Below are positions 52,778 through 63,704 of a DNA stretch of 64,000 nt, one piece after another; position 1 is the first letter of the stretch; each line of letters opens with the position of its first letter. The notes beneath the pieces were generated by a model that saw nothing but the letters and a program-made list of their open reading frames with translations, did no database searches and was not told the origin of the DNA. The DNA comes from Streptomyces hundungensis (GTDB lineage Bacteria > Actinomycetota > Actinomycetes > Streptomycetales > Streptomycetaceae). The stretch lies in NCBI RefSeq assembly GCF_003627815.1, contig NZ_CP032698.1, forward strand, positions 3,534,001 through 3,598,000, read 5' to 3'. The position numbers were made by a program, and so were the translations under genes.

Positions 52778-54090
52778 CAGCGGAGGAACCCTTCGTAATT
52801 GCGCTGCTGAAGCTGGCTCTCGATCTGCTTAACGGTCTCCAGACCGACACCCACGATGATGAGGATGCTCGTCCCGCCGAGCGGGAAGCTCTGGACACCG
52901 CCGAAGATGATCAACGCCATTGTCGGTACGAGCGCGATCAGCCCCAGATACAGCGACCCCGGCCAGGTGATCCGGTTGAGTACGTAGCTCAGGTACTCAG
53001 CGGTCGGTCGGCCAGCCCGGATGCCCGGGATGAAGCCACCATACTTCTTCATGTTGTCGGCGACTTCCTCGGGGTTGAACGAGATCGCCACATAGAAGAA
53101 GGCGAAGAACACGATCAACAGGAAGTAGCTGACGATGTAGTAAGGATGGTCGCCCTTGGTCAGATTGTCCTTGATCCAGGTCGCCCAGCCGGCCGTCGAG
53201 TTGGAGAACTGCACGACCAGCGCCGGGATGTAGAGCAGCGACGAGGCGAAGATGACCGGGATCACACCGGCCTGGTTGACCTTCAGCGGAATGTAGGTCG
53301 AGGTCCCGCCGTACGACCGCCGGCCGATCATGCGCTTCGCGTACTGGACCGGAACGCGCCGCTGGGCCTGCTCGACGAAGACCACGAGCCCGACCATCAC
53401 CAGGCCGACCAGCACCACGGTGCCGAACTCGATCCAGCCACCGGCCAGATGACCCTGCTTCTTGATGGCCCACAGGGAGCTCGGGAAGCTGGCGGCGATC
53501 GAGATGAACATCAGGATGGACATGCCGTTGCCGATGCCGCGGTCGGTGATGACCTCACCGAGCCACATGACGCAGGCCGTACCGGCGGTCATCGTGATGA
53601 CCATCGTGATGGTCGTGAAGATCGACCGGTCCGGAATGATCTCGGTGGCGACCTGGCACCCGTTGAAGAGGGCGCCGTTGCGAGCGGTGGCCACGAGGCC
53701 GGTGCCCTGGAGGATCGCCAGCGCGACGGTCAGATAACGCGTGTACTGCGTGATCTTGGCCGTGCCCGCCTGGCCCTCCTTCTTGAGGGCTTCCAGACGC
53801 GGGATCACCACGGTCAGCAGCTGAAGGATGATGCTCGCCGTGATGTACGGCATGATGCCGAGCGCGAAGATCGTGATTTGCAGCAGCGCACCGCCGCTGA
53901 ACATGTTCACCAGACTGAACAGGCCGCTGTTCTGCTGGGCCTGGTCGACACAGGTCTGTACGTTCTTGTAGCTCACCCCGGGCATCGGAACGTGCGTACC
54001 GAGCCGGTAGACCACGATGATGCCGAGTGTGAAGAGCAGCTTCTTGCGCAGGTCAGGCGTCTTGAACGCCTGGGCGAACGCGGTGAGCAC
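52777..54090 (-). CDS. secY: SecY, protein translocase channel subunit
   Basis: 437 residues from the GTG at 54090, which has GGAGG 6 nt upstream; the ORF could be read 27 nt further. About ten membrane helices (KKLLFTLGIIVVYRLGTHVPMPGVSY; GGALLQITIFALGIMPYITASIILQLL; the cytosolic loop region RRVPVQYAKRMIGRRSYGGTSTYIPLKVNQAGVIPVIFASSLL). Central channel of the Sec system. Separated from rplO by a 236-bp gap with a terminator, so secY-adk is probably its own transcript. Confidence 0.97.
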   Translation of the reverse strand: MLTAFAQAFKTPDLRKKLLFTLGIIVVYRLGTHVPMPGVSYKNVQTCVDQAQQNSGLFSLVNMFSGGALLQITIFALGIMPYITASIILQLLTVVIPRLEALKKEGQAGTAKITQYTRYLTVALAILQGTGLVATARNGALFNGCQVATEIIPDRSIFTTITMVITMTAGTACVMWLGEVITDRGIGNGMSILMFISIAASFPSSLWAIKKQGHLAGGWIEFGTVVLVGLVMVGLVVFVEQAQRRVPVQYAKRMIGRRSYGGTSTYIPLKVNQAGVIPVIFASSLLYIPALVVQFSNSTAGWATWIKDNLTKGDHPYYIVSYFLLIVFFAFFYVAISFNPEEVADNMKKYGGFIPGIRAGRPTAEYLSYVLNRITWPGSLYLGLIALVPTMALIIFGGVQSFPLGGTSILIIVGVGLETVKQIESQLQQRNYEGFLR

Positions 54091-54267
54091 GGTGCCTCCT
54101 GCGACCCCCGCGCGCATGCGTCAGGGTGACGGTCTTGAGGTTCGACGAATAAGGATGGAAGGTCTTGATCTGCCAAAAAACCGTGCCGGAGCCGTCCAGG
54201 CACACAGCACGGAACTTAGACAGTGCACGCCACCTTACCGGCGACCGTGCCCCCCTAGGAACGACCA

Positions 54268-54301
54268 ACCGGGGATGCCCCATTTGAGAGGCATCCCCGG
54301 T
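54268..54301 (-). terminator. Terminator of the spc operon after rplO
   Basis: ACCGGGGATGCC (54268-54279) pairs with GGCATCCCCGGT (54290-54301), loop of 10 nt. It sits between rplO and secY. Confidence 0.88.
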
Positions 54302-54326
54302 CGGATGTTCAAGCCATCAAGCTGTC

Positions 54327-54782
54327 TCAGACGAGCTCGGTGACGGTGCCGCCCGCGGCGGCAATCTTCTCCTTGGCGGAGCCGGAGACGGCGTCAACCG
54401 AAACCTGAAGCGCCACGGAGATCTCGCCCTGGCCCAGGACCTTGACGAGGCTGTTCTTGCGCACCGCGCCCTTGGCGACCAGGTCGGCCACCGTGACCTC
54501 TCCACCCTCGGGGTAGAGAGCGCCGAGCTTGTCCAGGTTCACGACCTGGAACTCGGTGCGGAACGGGTTACGGAAACCCTTGAGCTTCGGCAGGCGCATG
54601 TGGAGGGGCATCTGGCCACCCTCGAAGCGCTGCGGAACCTGGTAACGGGCCTTCGTACCCTTGGTACCACGACCTGCGGTCTTACCCTTGGACGCCTCAC
54701 CACGACCCACACGGGTCTTGGCGGTCTTGGCGCCCGGGGCAGGACGGAGGTTATGGGCCTTCAGCGGGCTGTTCTCACCCAT
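54327..54782 (-). CDS. rplO: Ribosomal protein L15 (uL15)
   Basis: 151 residues from the ATG at 54782: [46 protein letters not shown], the [16 protein letters not shown] loop, and the C-terminal [25 protein letters not shown]. 50S assembly protein. One nucleotide after rpmD. Last gene of the spc operon here. Confidence 0.97.
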   Translation of the reverse strand: MGENSPLKAHNLRPAPGAKTAKTRVGRGEASKGKTAGRGTKGTKARYQVPQRFEGGQMPLHMRLPKLKGFRNPFRTEFQVVNLDKLGALYPEGGEVTVADLVAKGAVRKNSLVKVLGQGEISVALQVSVDAVSGSAKEKIAAAGGTVTELV

Positions 54783-54783
54783 G

Positions 54784-54966
54784 TCAGTCAACCTCCTCAA
54801 CCGTCACGAGGTGGCGGACGGTCTGCACCATGCCGCGGAACTCGGGGCGGTCCTCCTTGACAACCACGTCGTTCAGGCGCTTGAGCCCGAGCGAACGCAG
54901 GGTGTCGCGGTGGTTCTGCTTGCTGCCGATGTACGACTTCGTCTGCGTGATCTTGAGGCGGGCCAT
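54784..54966 (-). CDS. rpmD: Ribosomal protein L30 (uL30)
   Basis: 60 residues: [60 protein letters not shown]. The ATG overlaps the rpsE stop (TAATG at 54964-54968), indicating coupled translation. The frame can be read much further upstream, but only this part is conserved. Confidence 0.97.
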   Translation of the reverse strand: MARLKITQTKSYIGSKQNHRDTLRSLGLKRLNDVVVKEDRPEFRGMVQTVRHLVTVEEVD

Positions 54967-55568
54967 TAGACACCCGCTCCCGCACGTGCACGCAGCAGAG
55001 CCGCGGGGGCAACGGCCTCGAGGGGCAGACCACGGCGAGCCGCGATCTCCTCGGGACGCTGAAGGCCCTTGAGGGCCGCCACGGTCGCGTGCACGATGTT
55101 GATCGCGTTCGAGGAGCCGAGCGACTTCGACAGGATGTCGTGAACGCCGGCGCACTCCAGAACGGCGCGCACCGGACCACCGGCGATAACACCGGTACCG
55201 GGGGAAGCCGGCTTCAGGAGCACGACGCCCGCCGCACGCTCGCCCGTGATCGGGTGAGGGATGGTGCCCTGGATGCGCGGAACCTTGAAGAAGTTCTTCT
55301 TGGCTTCCTCGACACCCTTGGCGATGGCCGCGGGAACTTCCTTGGCCTTGCCGTAACCGACACCTACGGTGCCGTCACCGTCGCCCACCACGACCAGCGC
55401 GGTGAAGCTGAAGCGGCGACCACCCTTGACAACCTTGGCAACGCGGTTGATCGCGACAACGCGCTCAACGTAAGCGGTCTTCTCGGCGGCAGCGCCACCG
55501 TCGCGACCCTTCCGGTCCCGCCGCTCGCCGCCACCGGCACCGCTTCCGCGGCGCTGGGGTCCAGCCAT
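54966..55568 (-). CDS. rpsE: Ribosomal protein S5 (uS5)
   Basis: 200 residues. A Gly/Arg-rich N-terminus ([79 protein letters not shown]) and the [29 protein letters not shown] core. mRNA-entry and decoding-fidelity protein of the 30S subunit. The long glycine-rich head is usual in streptomycetes. Confidence 0.97.
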   Translation of the reverse strand: MAGPQRRGSGAGGGERRDRKGRDGGAAAEKTAYVERVVAINRVAKVVKGGRRFSFTALVVVGDGDGTVGVGYGKAKEVPAAIAKGVEEAKKNFFKVPRIQGTIPHPITGERAAGVVLLKPASPGTGVIAGGPVRAVLECAGVHDILSKSLGSSNAINIVHATVAALKGLQRPEEIAARRGLPLEAVAPAALLRARAGAGV

Positions 55569-55614
55569 TGGATTTACCTCTCTCTGTTACGTCCGTTAGT
55601 CCCGGAACCGGGGC

Positions 55615-55998
55615 TTAGAACTTCAGCCCGGCTTCGCGGGCGGCGTCAGCCAGAGCGGCAATGCGCCCGGCGTACCTGTTGCCACCACGGTCGAACACGA
55701 CGGTCTCGACGCCCGCGGCCTTGGCGCGCTCGGCGACCAGGGCCCCGACCGACTTGGCCTTCGCGGACTTGTCGCCCTCGCCACCACGGATCGACGCGTC
55801 CAGAGTCGACGCCGACGCCAAGGTGTGACCCTTGAGGTCGTCGATGACCTGAGCGGTGATACCGCGGTTGGAACGCGTCACGACGAGGCGCGGACGCTCC
55901 GCCGTACCCGACACGTGCTTGCGGATGCGGACGTGGCGACGTGCCTTGGCGGCACGCTTGTAAGCGTCGCCCTTGGCGATCTTCACACCGTATGCCAT
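55615..55998 (-). CDS. rplR: Ribosomal protein L18 (uL18)
   Basis: 127 residues: [48 protein letters not shown] and [28 protein letters not shown]. 5S rRNA-binding protein. 3 bp downstream of rplF. Confidence 0.97.
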   Translation of the reverse strand: MAYGVKIAKGDAYKRAAKARRHVRIRKHVSGTAERPRLVVTRSNRGITAQVIDDLKGHTLASASTLDASIRGGEGDKSAKAKSVGALVAERAKAAGVETVVFDRGGNRYAGRIAALADAAREAGLKF

Positions 55999-56001
55999 GG
56001 C

Positions 56002-56541
56002 TTACTTACCAGCCTTTCCGACCTTGCGGCGGATGACTTCGCCGGCGTACTTGACACCCTTGGCCTTGTACGGGTCGGGCTTCCGCAGCTTGCGGATGTT
56101 CGCGGCGACCTCGCCGACCTTCTGCTTGTCGATGCCCTCGACCGAGAACTTCGTGGGCGACTCGACCTTGAAGGTGATGCCTTCGGGGGCCTCGACGGTG
56201 ATCGAGTGGCTGTATCCCAGCGCGAACTCCAGGTTGGAGCCCTTCGCCTGGACGCGGTAACCGACACCGCTGATCTCGAGCGCCTTGATGTATCCCTGGG
56301 TCACACCGGTGATCATGTTGGCCACCAGCGTGCGGGACAGGCCGTGCAGGGCCTTGTTCTGACGCTCGTCGTTGGGGCGGGTGACGTTCAGAACGCCGTC
56401 CTCACCCTTCACGATCTCGATGGGAGCCGCAACAGCGTGCGAGAGGGAACCCTTGGGGCCCTTCACGTGAACCGTACGGCCATCGATGGTGACGTCCACA
56501 CCGGCGGGAACCTGGATGGGGAGCTTGCCGATTCGCGACAT
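56002..56541 (-). CDS. rplF: Ribosomal protein L6 (uL6)
   Basis: 179 residues: [33 protein letters not shown] and the [28 protein letters not shown] end. Binds near the sarcin-ricin loop. Normal position in the spc operon, 21 bp after rpsH. Confidence 0.98.
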   Translation of the reverse strand: MSRIGKLPIQVPAGVDVTIDGRTVHVKGPKGSLSHAVAAPIEIVKGEDGVLNVTRPNDERQNKALHGLSRTLVANMITGVTQGYIKALEISGVGYRVQAKGSNLEFALGYSHSITVEAPEGITFKVESPTKFSVEGIDKQKVGEVAANIRKLRKPDPYKAKGVKYAGEVIRRKVGKAGK

Positions 56542-56562
56542 TAGCTTTTCCTCCGTTCCCGA

Positions 56563-56961
56563 CTACCAGACGTAGGCGAGGACTTCCCCACCTACGCCCT
56601 TCTTGCCTGCCTGCTGACCGGTGAGCAGACCGTGCGACGTGGAGATGATCGCCACGCCCAGGCCGCCGAGCACCTTCGGCAGGTTGGTGGACTTCGCGTA
56701 CACACGCAGACCGGGCTTCGAGATCCGCTTGATGCCCGCGATGGAGCGCTCACGGTTCGGCCCGAACTTCAGCTCGAGGACGAGGTTCTTGCCGACTTCG
56801 GCGTCCTCGACCTTCCAGCCAGTGATGAAGCCCTCCTGCTGGAGGATCTCCGCGATGTGCGACTTGATCTTGCTGTGCGGCATCACGACGGAGTCGTGGT
56901 ACGCCGAGTTAGCGTTGCGCAGACGAGTGAGCATGTCTGCGATCGGGTCAGTCATGGTCAT
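56563..56961 (-). CDS. rpsH: Ribosomal protein S8 (uS8)
   Basis: 132 residues from the ATG at 56961 ([40 protein letters not shown]; ends [14 protein letters not shown]). A start two codons later at the second ATG is possible. The frame is open further upstream but not conserved. In many bacteria S8 is the translational repressor of the spc operon. Confidence 0.97.
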   Translation of the reverse strand: MTMTDPIADMLTRLRNANSAYHDSVVMPHSKIKSHIAEILQQEGFITGWKVEDAEVGKNLVLELKFGPNRERSIAGIKRISKPGLRVYAKSTNLPKVLGGLGVAIISTSHGLLTGQQAGKKGVGGEVLAYVW

Positions 56962-57184
56962 GAATCGGCCTTCGGCCTCTCTCGCCGCGGTTTCCTGTAT
57001 GCGCCATCCCTCTCCCCACTCAGTGGCGGGACGGGTGCGGTGCGGGGACCTACGGCGTAGTAAGTCGTTATGGGCGGCGGACGCCCAACCCCACAAGCCT
57101 ACGGCATGGGGAGTCGGGCCTCCGCCGACCAGATACTTACCGAGAGCGTCCGGAAATTCCCAAGTCCCTAAGTACAGAGGGGAA

Positions 57185-57370
57185 TTACCAGGAGCTCTTG
57201 GTCACGCCCGGCAGCTCGCCACGGTGAGCCATCTCACGAAGGCACACGCGGCACAGGCCGAACTTGCGGTACACGGAGTGGGGGCGACCGCAGCGCTGGC
57301 AGCGGGTGTAGCCACGCACACCGAACTTGGGCTTGCGGGCAGCCTTCGCGATGAGAGCCTTCTTCGCCAT
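57185..57370 (-). CDS. rpsZ: Ribosomal protein S14 type Z (uS14), zinc-binding
   Basis: 61 residues: [61 protein letters not shown]. The four cysteines of the zinc ribbon (CxxC...CxxC at 24, 27, 40, 43) define the C+ paralog. Streptomycetes usually also carry a zinc-independent copy under Zur control elsewhere. 5 bp downstream of rplE. Confidence 0.97.
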   Translation of the reverse strand: MAKKALIAKAARKPKFGVRGYTRCQRCGRPHSVYRKFGLCRVCLREMAHRGELPGVTKSSW

Positions 57371-57375
57371 CTCGC

Positions 57376-57933
57376 TTACGCCTCCTTGAAGGGGAAGCCG
57401 AGGTGACGAAGGAGGGCGCGGCCCTCGTCGTCGTTGGTCGCCGTGGTGACCACGGTGATGTCCATACCCCGGGTACGGTCGATCTTGTCCTGGTCGATCT
57501 CGTGGAACATGACCTGCTCCGTGAGACCGAAGGTGTAGTTGCCACGGCCGTCGAACTGCTTCGGCGACAGACCACGGAAGTCACGGATACGCGGCAGCGC
57601 GAGCGACAGCGTACGGTCCAGGAACTCCCACATGCGGTCACCACGGAGGGTGACGTGGCAGCCGATCGGCTGACCCTCGCGCAGCTTGAACTGCGCGATG
57701 GACTTGCGGGCCTTGGTGACGGCCGGCTTCTGGCCCGTGATCGTGGTGAGGTCGCGAACCGCGCCGTCCATCAGCTTGGAGTCGCGGGCGGCGTCGCCCA
57801 CACCCATGTTGACCACGATCTTGACGAGGCCGGGAACCTGCATGACGTTCTCGTACGAGAACTCCTCACGCAGCTTGCCCGCGATTTCCTCGCGGTACTT
57901 CGTCTTGAGACGCGGAGTGGTGGTGGTAGCCAT
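57376..57933 (-). CDS. rplE: Ribosomal protein L5 (uL5)
   Basis: 185 residues: [46 protein letters not shown] and [37 protein letters not shown]. 5S rRNA-binding protein. Its ATG overlaps the rplX stop (TGATG). Confidence 0.98.
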   Translation of the reverse strand: MATTTTPRLKTKYREEIAGKLREEFSYENVMQVPGLVKIVVNMGVGDAARDSKLMDGAVRDLTTITGQKPAVTKARKSIAQFKLREGQPIGCHVTLRGDRMWEFLDRTLSLALPRIRDFRGLSPKQFDGRGNYTFGLTEQVMFHEIDQDKIDRTRGMDITVVTTATNDDEGRALLRHLGFPFKEA

Positions 57934-58256
57934 CAGATGTCCTCACCCGTCCGCTTGGCAACGCGGATCTTGTTGCCCTCGTCGTCGAAGCGGAAACCGA
58001 CGCGGGTAACGACCTTGTTGCCGTCCTTCTCCACGACGAGCTGAACGTTGCTCACGTGGATCGGGGCCTCGGTCGTCACAATGCCACCGGTCTGCGAACC
58101 GCGAGCGGTCTGGCCGGCCTTGGTGTGCTTCTTGACCCGGTTGACACCCTCGACCAGGACGCGGTCCTCGCGGGGGAAGGCCGCGATGACCTTGCCCTGC
58201 TTGCCCTTGTCCTTACCGGTGATGACCTGAACCAGGTCGCCCTTCTTGATCTTCAT
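57933..58256 (-). CDS. rplX: Ribosomal protein L24 (uL24)
   Basis: 107 residues: [74 protein letters not shown] (KOW motif near the N-terminus). 50S assembly initiator. 2 bp downstream of rplN. Confidence 0.98.
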   Translation of the reverse strand: MKIKKGDLVQVITGKDKGKQGKVIAAFPREDRVLVEGVNRVKKHTKAGQTARGSQTGGIVTTEAPIHVSNVQLVVEKDGNKVVTRVGFRFDDEGNKIRVAKRTGEDI

Positions 58257-58258
58257 GC

Positions 58259-58627
58259 TTACAGCACCTCCGGCGCGAGCGAGATGATCTTCATGAACTT
58301 CTTCTCGCGCAGCTCCCGGCCCACCGGGCCGAAGATGCGGGTGCCGCGGGGGTCGCCATCGTTCTTGAGGATGACGGCCGCGTTCTCGTCGAAGCGGATG
58401 TACGAGCCGTCCTGACGACGACGCTCCTTGACGGTGCGCACGACGACAGCCTTGACGACGTCGCCCTTCTTCACGTTGCCACCGGGGATCGCGTCCTTGA
58501 CGGTGGCGACGATGACGTCACCGATACCCGCGTAGCGGCGACCGGAGCCACCGAGCACACGGATGCAAAGGATTTCCTTCGCACCAGTGTTGTCGGCGAC
58601 GCGCAGTCGCGACTCCTGCTGGATCAC
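58259..58627 (-). CDS. rplN: Ribosomal protein L14 (uL14)
   Basis: 122 residues: [65 protein letters not shown]. First gene of the spc operon; separated from rpsQ by 113 bp that hold two hairpins. Confidence 0.98.
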   Translation of the reverse strand: MIQQESRLRVADNTGAKEILCIRVLGGSGRRYAGIGDVIVATVKDAIPGGNVKKGDVVKAVVVRTVKERRRQDGSYIRFDENAAVILKNDGDPRGTRIFGPVGRELREKKFMKIISLAPEVL

Positions 58628-58659
58628 GTCTATCTCCTGATCGTCTGCCGGTTCCCGGC

Positions 58660-58734
58660 GGGGGCCACGGACCTCTTACGAGGTGCGGCCCCCACCGAGC
58701 CTGGCGGAACCACTCTGAGGGAAACCCCTCAGAG
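58660..58734 (-). terminator. Two hairpins at the S10/spc operon junction
   Basis: Hairpin 1: GGGGGCC (58660-58666) and ACCTC (58671-58675) pair with GAGGT (58680-58684) and GGCCCCC (58687-58693). Hairpin 2: CTCTGAGGG (58713-58721) with CCCTCAGAG (58726-58734), 4-nt loop. They probably end or attenuate the S10 transcript before rplN. Confidence 0.75.
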
Positions 58735-58740
58735 AATTCT

Positions 58741-59025
58741 TTACTTGGCCTTCTCGAGGATCTCGACGATGCGCCAGCGCTTGCTCGCCGACAGCGGACG
58801 CGTCTCCATGATGAGGACGCGGTCGCCGACGCCGGCAGCGTTCTGCTCGTCGTGCGCCTTGAGCTTGTTCGTACGGCGGATGACCTTGCCGTACAGCGCG
58901 TGCTTCACACGGTCCTCGACAGCGACGACGACGGTCTTGTCCATCTTGTCGCTGACGACCAGACCCTCACGGGTCTTGCGGAAACCGCGCGCTTCAGTCG
59001 TCTCAGTCACATTCTTCTCGCTCAT
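58741..59025 (-). CDS. rpsQ: Ribosomal protein S17 (uS17)
   Basis: 94 residues: [82 protein letters not shown]. The first 13 residues ([13 protein letters not shown]) are an acidic extension. The ATG overlaps the rpmC stop (TGATG). Last gene of the S10 operon. Confidence 0.97.
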   Translation of the reverse strand: MSEKNVTETTEARGFRKTREGLVVSDKMDKTVVVAVEDRVKHALYGKVIRRTNKLKAHDEQNAAGVGDRVLIMETRPLSASKRWRIVEILEKAK

Positions 59026-59249
59026 CAGGCGCTCTCCACCGTCTCGATGCCCAGCTCGCGCTCGCGCATCAGGGTGTAGATCCGGGCGATGTCCTTGCGG
59101 ACGGACTTGAGCCGCCCGTGGTTCTCGAGCTGGCCCGTCGCCGCCTGGAAGCGGAGGTTGAACAGCTCTTCCTTGGCTTCGCGGAGCTTGTTGAGAAGCT
59201 CCTCGTCACCCAGCTCGCGCAGTTCGGACGCCTTGGTTCCGGCCGACAT
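59025..59249 (-). CDS. rpmC: Ribosomal protein L29 (uL29)
   Basis: 74 residues from the ATG at 59249: [74 protein letters not shown]. The ATG overlaps the rplP stop (TGATG). A GTG one codon upstream is also in frame. Near the peptide exit. Confidence 0.96.
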   Translation of the reverse strand: MSAGTKASELRELGDEELLNKLREAKEELFNLRFQAATGQLENHGRLKSVRKDIARIYTLMRERELGIETVESA

Positions 59250-59668
59250 CACGCCTCACCTGCCTCGCGCCGGACGATGCGGCACTTCATCGGGAGCTTG
59301 TGAGCGGCTCGGGTGAGCGCCTCACGAGCAATCTTCTCGTTCGGGTAGGACAGCTCGAACATCACCCGACCCGGGTGAACGTTCGCGACCCACCACTCCG
59401 GAGAACCCTTACCGGAACCCATGCGGGTCTCGGCAGGCTTCTTCGTGAGCGGGCGGTCCGGGTAGATGTTGATCCAGACCTTGCCGCCACGCTTGATGTG
59501 GCGGGTCATCGCGATACGAGCCGCCTCGATCTGGCGGTTGGTCACGTACGCCGGCGTGAGGGCCTGAATGCCGTACTCGCCGAACGCAACCGTCGTACCA
59601 CCCTTGGCCATACCGCGGCGCTTGGGGTGGTGCTGCTTGCGGTGCTTGACCCTACGGGGGATCAGCAT
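59249..59668 (-). CDS. rplP: Ribosomal protein L16 (uL16)
   Basis: 139 residues: [97 protein letters not shown]. Late-assembly 50S protein at the A-site tRNA. 5 bp after rpsC. Confidence 0.98.
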   Translation of the reverse strand: MLIPRRVKHRKQHHPKRRGMAKGGTTVAFGEYGIQALTPAYVTNRQIEAARIAMTRHIKRGGKVWINIYPDRPLTKKPAETRMGSGKGSPEWWVANVHPGRVMFELSYPNEKIAREALTRAAHKLPMKCRIVRREAGEA

Positions 59669-59673
59669 TTCGG

Positions 59674-60516
59674 TCAGGCCTCCGTTCCGGTGCTCTCAGC
59701 CGGAGCGGCGGCGGCGGGAGCCTCGGCCTTGGGGGCCTCGGCAGCCGGCGCAGCCTGCTGCGGCTTGCGGCCGCGACCGCCACGCTCGCCGCCACGACCA
59801 CCACGGCCACCGGCCGGACGGTCGTTGGCGCCACCACGGGCCGGGCGGTTACCCGCACGGGCCGCTGCGTTCTCGGCGCGAACCTCGGCGATGTTCTTGA
59901 CGTCGCCCTTGTAGATCCAGACCTTCACGCCGATGCGGCCGAAGGTCGTCTTGGCCTCGAAGAAGCCGTAGTCGATGTTCGCGCGCAGGGTGTGCAGCGG
60001 CACACGGCCTTCGCGGTAGAACTCCGAGCGGGACATCTCGGCGCCGCCGAGACGGCCACCACACTGGATCTTGATGCCCTTGGCGCCGGCCTTCATCGTG
60101 CCCTGCATGCTCTTGCGCATGGCACGACGGAAGGAGACGCGGGAGGAGAGCTGCTCGGCAACGGCCTGAGCAACCAGCTGAGCGTCCATCTCGGGGTTCT
60201 TGACCTCGAGGATGTTCAGCTGGACCTGCTTGCCCGTGAGCTTCTCGAGGTCGCCGCGGATGCGGTCGGCCTCGGCGCCACGGCGGCCGATGACGATGCC
60301 GGGACGCGCGGTGTGGATGTCCACCCGCACGCGGTCACGGGTGCGCTCGATCTCAACCTTCGAGATGCCGGCGCGCTCCATGCCGGACGTCATCATCCGA
60401 CGGATGGCGACGTCTTCCTTGACGTAGTCCTTGTACAGCTTGTCGGCGTACCAACGGGACTTGAAGTCCGTGGTAATGCCGAGTCGGAACCCGTGCGGGT
60501 TTACCTTCTGGCCCAT
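59674..60516 (-). CDS. rpsC: Ribosomal protein S3 (uS3) with long RGG-like tail
   Basis: 280 residues. Core: [34 protein letters not shown] domain [37 protein letters not shown] and the C-terminal [47 protein letters not shown]. The last 60 residues (about 220-280) are a low-complexity Arg/Gly/Ala tail ([40 protein letters not shown]). The ATG overlaps the rplV stop (TAATG). Confidence 0.97.
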   Translation of the reverse strand: MGQKVNPHGFRLGITTDFKSRWYADKLYKDYVKEDVAIRRMMTSGMERAGISKVEIERTRDRVRVDIHTARPGIVIGRRGAEADRIRGDLEKLTGKQVQLNILEVKNPEMDAQLVAQAVAEQLSSRVSFRRAMRKSMQGTMKAGAKGIKIQCGGRLGGAEMSRSEFYREGRVPLHTLRANIDYGFFEAKTTFGRIGVKVWIYKGDVKNIAEVRAENAAARAGNRPARGGANDRPAGGRGGRGGERGGRGRKPQQAAPAAEAPKAEAPAAAAPAESTGTEA

Positions 60517-60863
60517 TACCGGGTTCCTTCCTTGCTGCTGACGACCACGGTGATGTGGCTGGTCCGCTTACGGATCCGGTAGGCACGGCCCTGAGCACGC
60601 GGACGGAACCGCTTCAGGGTCGGGCCCTCGTCCACGTACGCCTCGCTGATGACCAGCGAAGAGGCGTCGGTGTGGTCGTAGTTGTGCGCGGCGTTGGCAA
60701 TGGCGCTGTCCAGCACCTTGCCGACCGGCACGCTCGCGGCCTGCGGGGCGAAACGCAGGACCGCCTGAGCCTCCGTGGCATCCATGCCACGGATAAGGTC
60801 CACCACGCGGCGGGCCTTCATGGGCGTGACGCGGATGTACCGCGCCTGGGCCCTGGCTTCCAT
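60516..60863 (-). CDS. rplV: Ribosomal protein L22 (uL22)
   Basis: 115 residues from the ATG at 60863, preceded by GAAGGGACA; an ATG eight codons upstream (60887) is the alternative. [108 protein letters not shown]. Lines the exit tunnel; a macrolide-resistance site in other bacteria. Confidence 0.95.
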   Translation of the reverse strand: MEARAQARYIRVTPMKARRVVDLIRGMDATEAQAVLRFAPQAASVPVGKVLDSAIANAAHNYDHTDASSLVISEAYVDEGPTLKRFRPRAQGRAYRIRKRTSHITVVVSSKEGTR

Positions 60864-60906
60864 GGTTGTCCCTTCGGTGTAAGTCATAGTCGTTACCCAC
60901 CCCGCG

Positions 60907-61188
60907 TTAGCGGCGCTTCGACTTCCGGTCGTCCTTGACGTGGCCGCGGAAGGTGCGAGTCGGCGAGAACTCGCCGAGCTTGTGGCCGACCATCGACTCG
61001 GAGACAAACACCGGGACGTGGGTCTTGCCGTTGTGCACCGCGATCGTGTGGCCGAGCATGGCCGGGATGATCATCGAGCGACGGGACCAGGTCTTGATGA
61101 CGTTCTTGGTACCAGCTTCGTTCTGAGCGTCCACCTTCTTTACGAGGTGTCCGTCGACGAAGGGTCCCTTCTTGAGACTGCGCGGCAT
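60907..61188 (-). CDS. rpsS: Ribosomal protein S19 (uS19)
   Basis: 93 residues: [93 protein letters not shown]. 30S head. 12 bp after rplB. Confidence 0.98.
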   Translation of the reverse strand: MPRSLKKGPFVDGHLVKKVDAQNEAGTKNVIKTWSRRSMIIPAMLGHTIAVHNGKTHVPVFVSESMVGHKLGEFSPTRTFRGHVKDDRKSKRR

Positions 61189-61200
61189 CTAAACCCGCTC

Positions 61201-62037
61201 CTAGCGCTTCTTGTTCGTCTTGCGGCGGCGGACGATGTACTTGCTCGATGCCTTCTTCGGCGAGCGAGTACGACCCTCCTTCTGACCCCACGGGCTGACC
61301 GGGTGGCGACCACCACTGGTCTTGCCCTCACCACCACCGTGCGGGTGGTCGACCGGGTTCATGGCGACACCGCGGACGGAGGGGCGAACGCCCTTCCAGC
61401 GCATGCGGCCGGCCTTGCCCCAGTTGATGTTCGACTGTTCGGCGTTGCCGACCTCGCCGATGGTGGCGCGGCAGCGGGCGTCGACCAGGCGAATTTCACC
61501 GGACGGCATACGAAGGTGGGCCATCGTGCCCTCCTTCGCCAGCAGCTGCACCGAAGCACCCGCGGAGCGGGCGAACTTCGCACCGCCGCCGGGACGCAGC
61601 TCGATGGCGTGGATGGTCGTACCGACCGGGATGTTGCGCAGCGCCAGGTTGTTGCCCGGCTTGATGTCGGCCCCGGGGCCGTTCTCAACGCGGTCACCCT
61701 GGCCGAGGCCACGGGGCGCGATGATGTAGCGCTTCTCGCCGTCTGCGTAGTGCAGGAGCGCGATGCGCGCGGTGCGGTTCGGGTCGTACTCGATGTGAGC
61801 GACCTTGGCCGGCACGCCGTCCTTGTCGTGACGACGGAAGTCGATCACGCGGTAGGCACGCTTGTGGCCACCGCCCTGGTGACGGACGGTCACACGACCG
61901 GTGTTGTTACGGCCGCCCTTGCTGTGCAGGGGGCGGACCAGCGACTTCTCCGGCGTGGACCGCGTGATCTCGACGAAGTCGGCGACGCTGGAGCCACGAC
62001 GGCCCGGAGTCGTCGGCTTGTACTTGCGGATACCCAT
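61201..62037 (-). CDS. rplB: Ribosomal protein L2 (uL2)
   Basis: 278 residues: [69 protein letters not shown] and the functionally important [29 protein letters not shown] near the C-terminus, whose His is linked to peptidyl-transferase assembly. Ends in a basic RRKTNKKR tail. Confidence 0.98.
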   Translation of the reverse strand: MGIRKYKPTTPGRRGSSVADFVEITRSTPEKSLVRPLHSKGGRNNTGRVTVRHQGGGHKRAYRVIDFRRHDKDGVPAKVAHIEYDPNRTARIALLHYADGEKRYIIAPRGLGQGDRVENGPGADIKPGNNLALRNIPVGTTIHAIELRPGGGAKFARSAGASVQLLAKEGTMAHLRMPSGEIRLVDARCRATIGEVGNAEQSNINWGKAGRMRWKGVRPSVRGVAMNPVDHPHGGGEGKTSGGRHPVSPWGQKEGRTRSPKKASSKYIVRRRKTNKKR

Positions 62038-62076
62038 TTCTCAGTCCTCGTCCGATATTCGGACCAGGGCGCTCCG

Positions 62077-62391
62077 TTAGGAGGCCTGGCCGAAGATGTC
62101 GATACGGTCGCCCTCAGCAAGGGTCACGATGGCGCGCTTGGTGTCGGCACGCTTGCCGAAACCGGTCTTCGTGCGCTTGCGCTTGCCCTGGCGGTTGATC
62201 GTGTTGACCCCGGTGACCTTGACCGAGAAGACCGCTTCCACGGCCTGCTTGATCTGGGTCTTGTTGGAGCCCGGCTTCACGATGAACGTGTACTTGTTCT
62301 CGTCGAGCAGCGCGTAGCTCTTCTCGGACACAACCGGCTTGACAAGAATGTCGCGCGGGTCCGTGAAGGTCTTGCTGGTGATCTCGGCCAT
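62077..62391 (-). CDS. rplW: Ribosomal protein L23 (uL23)
   Basis: 104 residues: [77 protein letters not shown]. Exit-site docking protein for trigger factor and SRP. The ATG overlaps the rplD stop (TGATG). Confidence 0.97.
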   Translation of the reverse strand: MAEITSKTFTDPRDILVKPVVSEKSYALLDENKYTFIVKPGSNKTQIKQAVEAVFSVKVTGVNTINRQGKRKRTKTGFGKRADTKRAIVTLAEGDRIDIFGQAS

Positions 62392-63041
62392 CAGGCCTCG
62401 CTCCCCTCGTTGTCATCGGCCTTGGGGCCAGACACGAAGGACTCGAAAGCGGCCTGGGTGAAGACCACGTCGTCGGAGACGATCACGTCGTACGTGTTCA
62501 GCTGGCCCGGCTCCAGGATGTGGACCTGGGGCAGGTTGCGGGCGGACAGCCACGCGGCCTCGTCGGCGCGCTCGACGACCAGGAGCAGGTTGGCGCGCTC
62601 CGAGATCTTGCCGAACAGCGTCTTGGCGGCCTTGGTGGAAGCCGTGCCCTCGACCACGCCGGTGACGACGTGGATGCGGGAGTGGCGCGCCCGGTCGGAG
62701 AGGGCACCGCGCAGGGCGGCGGCCTTCATCTTCTTCGGGGTGCGCTGCGAGTAGTCACGCGGCTGCGGGCCGTGGACGACGCCACCGCCTGCGAACTGCG
62801 GCGCACGGGTCGAACCCTGGCGCGCGCGGCCGGTGCCCTTCTGGCGGTACGGCTTGCGGCCACCACCACGGACTTCGCCGCGGGTCTTGGTCTTGTGCGT
62901 GCCCTGACGGGCAGCTGCCAGCTGTGCGACGACGACCTGGTGGATCAGCGGAACGCTGGTCTTCGCGTCGAAGATCTCCGCGGGGAGCTCGACGGTACCG
63001 GCCTTGTCGCCTGCCGGCGAAAGGATGTCAATGGTGCTCAT
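62391..63041 (-). CDS. rplD: Ribosomal protein L4 (uL4)
   Basis: 216 residues from the ATG at 63041: [99 protein letters not shown]. The central loop reaches the exit tunnel. In E. coli L4 represses the S10 operon; whether this holds here is unknown. 4 bp after rplC. Confidence 0.97.
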   Translation of the reverse strand: MSTIDILSPAGDKAGTVELPAEIFDAKTSVPLIHQVVVAQLAAARQGTHKTKTRGEVRGGGRKPYRQKGTGRARQGSTRAPQFAGGGVVHGPQPRDYSQRTPKKMKAAALRGALSDRARHSRIHVVTGVVEGTASTKAAKTLFGKISERANLLLVVERADEAAWLSARNLPQVHILEPGQLNTYDVIVSDDVVFTQAAFESFVSGPKADDNEGSEA

Positions 63042-63045
63042 TACC

Positions 63046-63690
63046 TCAAGCCCCCTTGGCCGCGGTACGGACCAGGACGAGGCCGCCGTTCGGACCGGGG
63101 ACCGCGCCCTTGATGAGCAGCAGACCCTTCTCCGCGTCAACCGCGTGGATGGTCAGGTTCTGGGTGGTGACACGCTCGTTGCCCATGCGGCCCGCCATGC
63201 GGACGCCCTTGAACACGCGGCCAGGGGTGGCGCAGCCACCGATGGAACCGGGCGAGCGGTGCTTGCGCTGGACGCCGTGTCCGGCGCCGAGGCCCTTGAA
63301 GTTGTGACGCTTCATGACACCGGCGAAGCCCTTGCCCTTGCTCTTGCCCGTGACGTCGACCTTGACGCCGGACTCGAACACCTCGGCAGTGATCTCCTGG
63401 CCCAGCGTGTACTCGCTGGCGTCAGGGGTGCGGAGCTCCACCAGGTGGCGGCGCGGAGTCACGTCGGCCTTGGCGAAGTGACCCTTGAGGGGCTTGTTCA
63501 CCTTGCGCGGGTCAATCTCGCCGAAGGCGATCTGGACCGACTCGTAACCGTCCACGTCGTTCGTGCGGACCTGCGTCACGACACACGGCCCGGCCTTGAT
63601 GACGGTGACCGGGACAACCCGGTTGTTCTCGTCCCAGACCTGGGTCATGCCGAGCTTCTCGCCCAGGACGCCCTTGATGTTCTTGCTCAT
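63046..63690 (-). CDS. rplC: Ribosomal protein L3 (uL3)
   Basis: 214 residues: [43 protein letters not shown], the [56 protein letters not shown] loop near the peptidyl-transferase centre. Early 50S assembly. 14 bp after rpsJ. Confidence 0.98.
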   Translation of the reverse strand: MSKNIKGVLGEKLGMTQVWDENNRVVPVTVIKAGPCVVTQVRTNDVDGYESVQIAFGEIDPRKVNKPLKGHFAKADVTPRRHLVELRTPDASEYTLGQEITAEVFESGVKVDVTGKSKGKGFAGVMKRHNFKGLGAGHGVQRKHRSPGSIGGCATPGRVFKGVRMAGRMGNERVTTQNLTIHAVDAEKGLLLIKGAVPGPNGGLVLVRTAAKGA

Positions 63691-63704
63691 CTCGGCCCGT
63701 CCCT

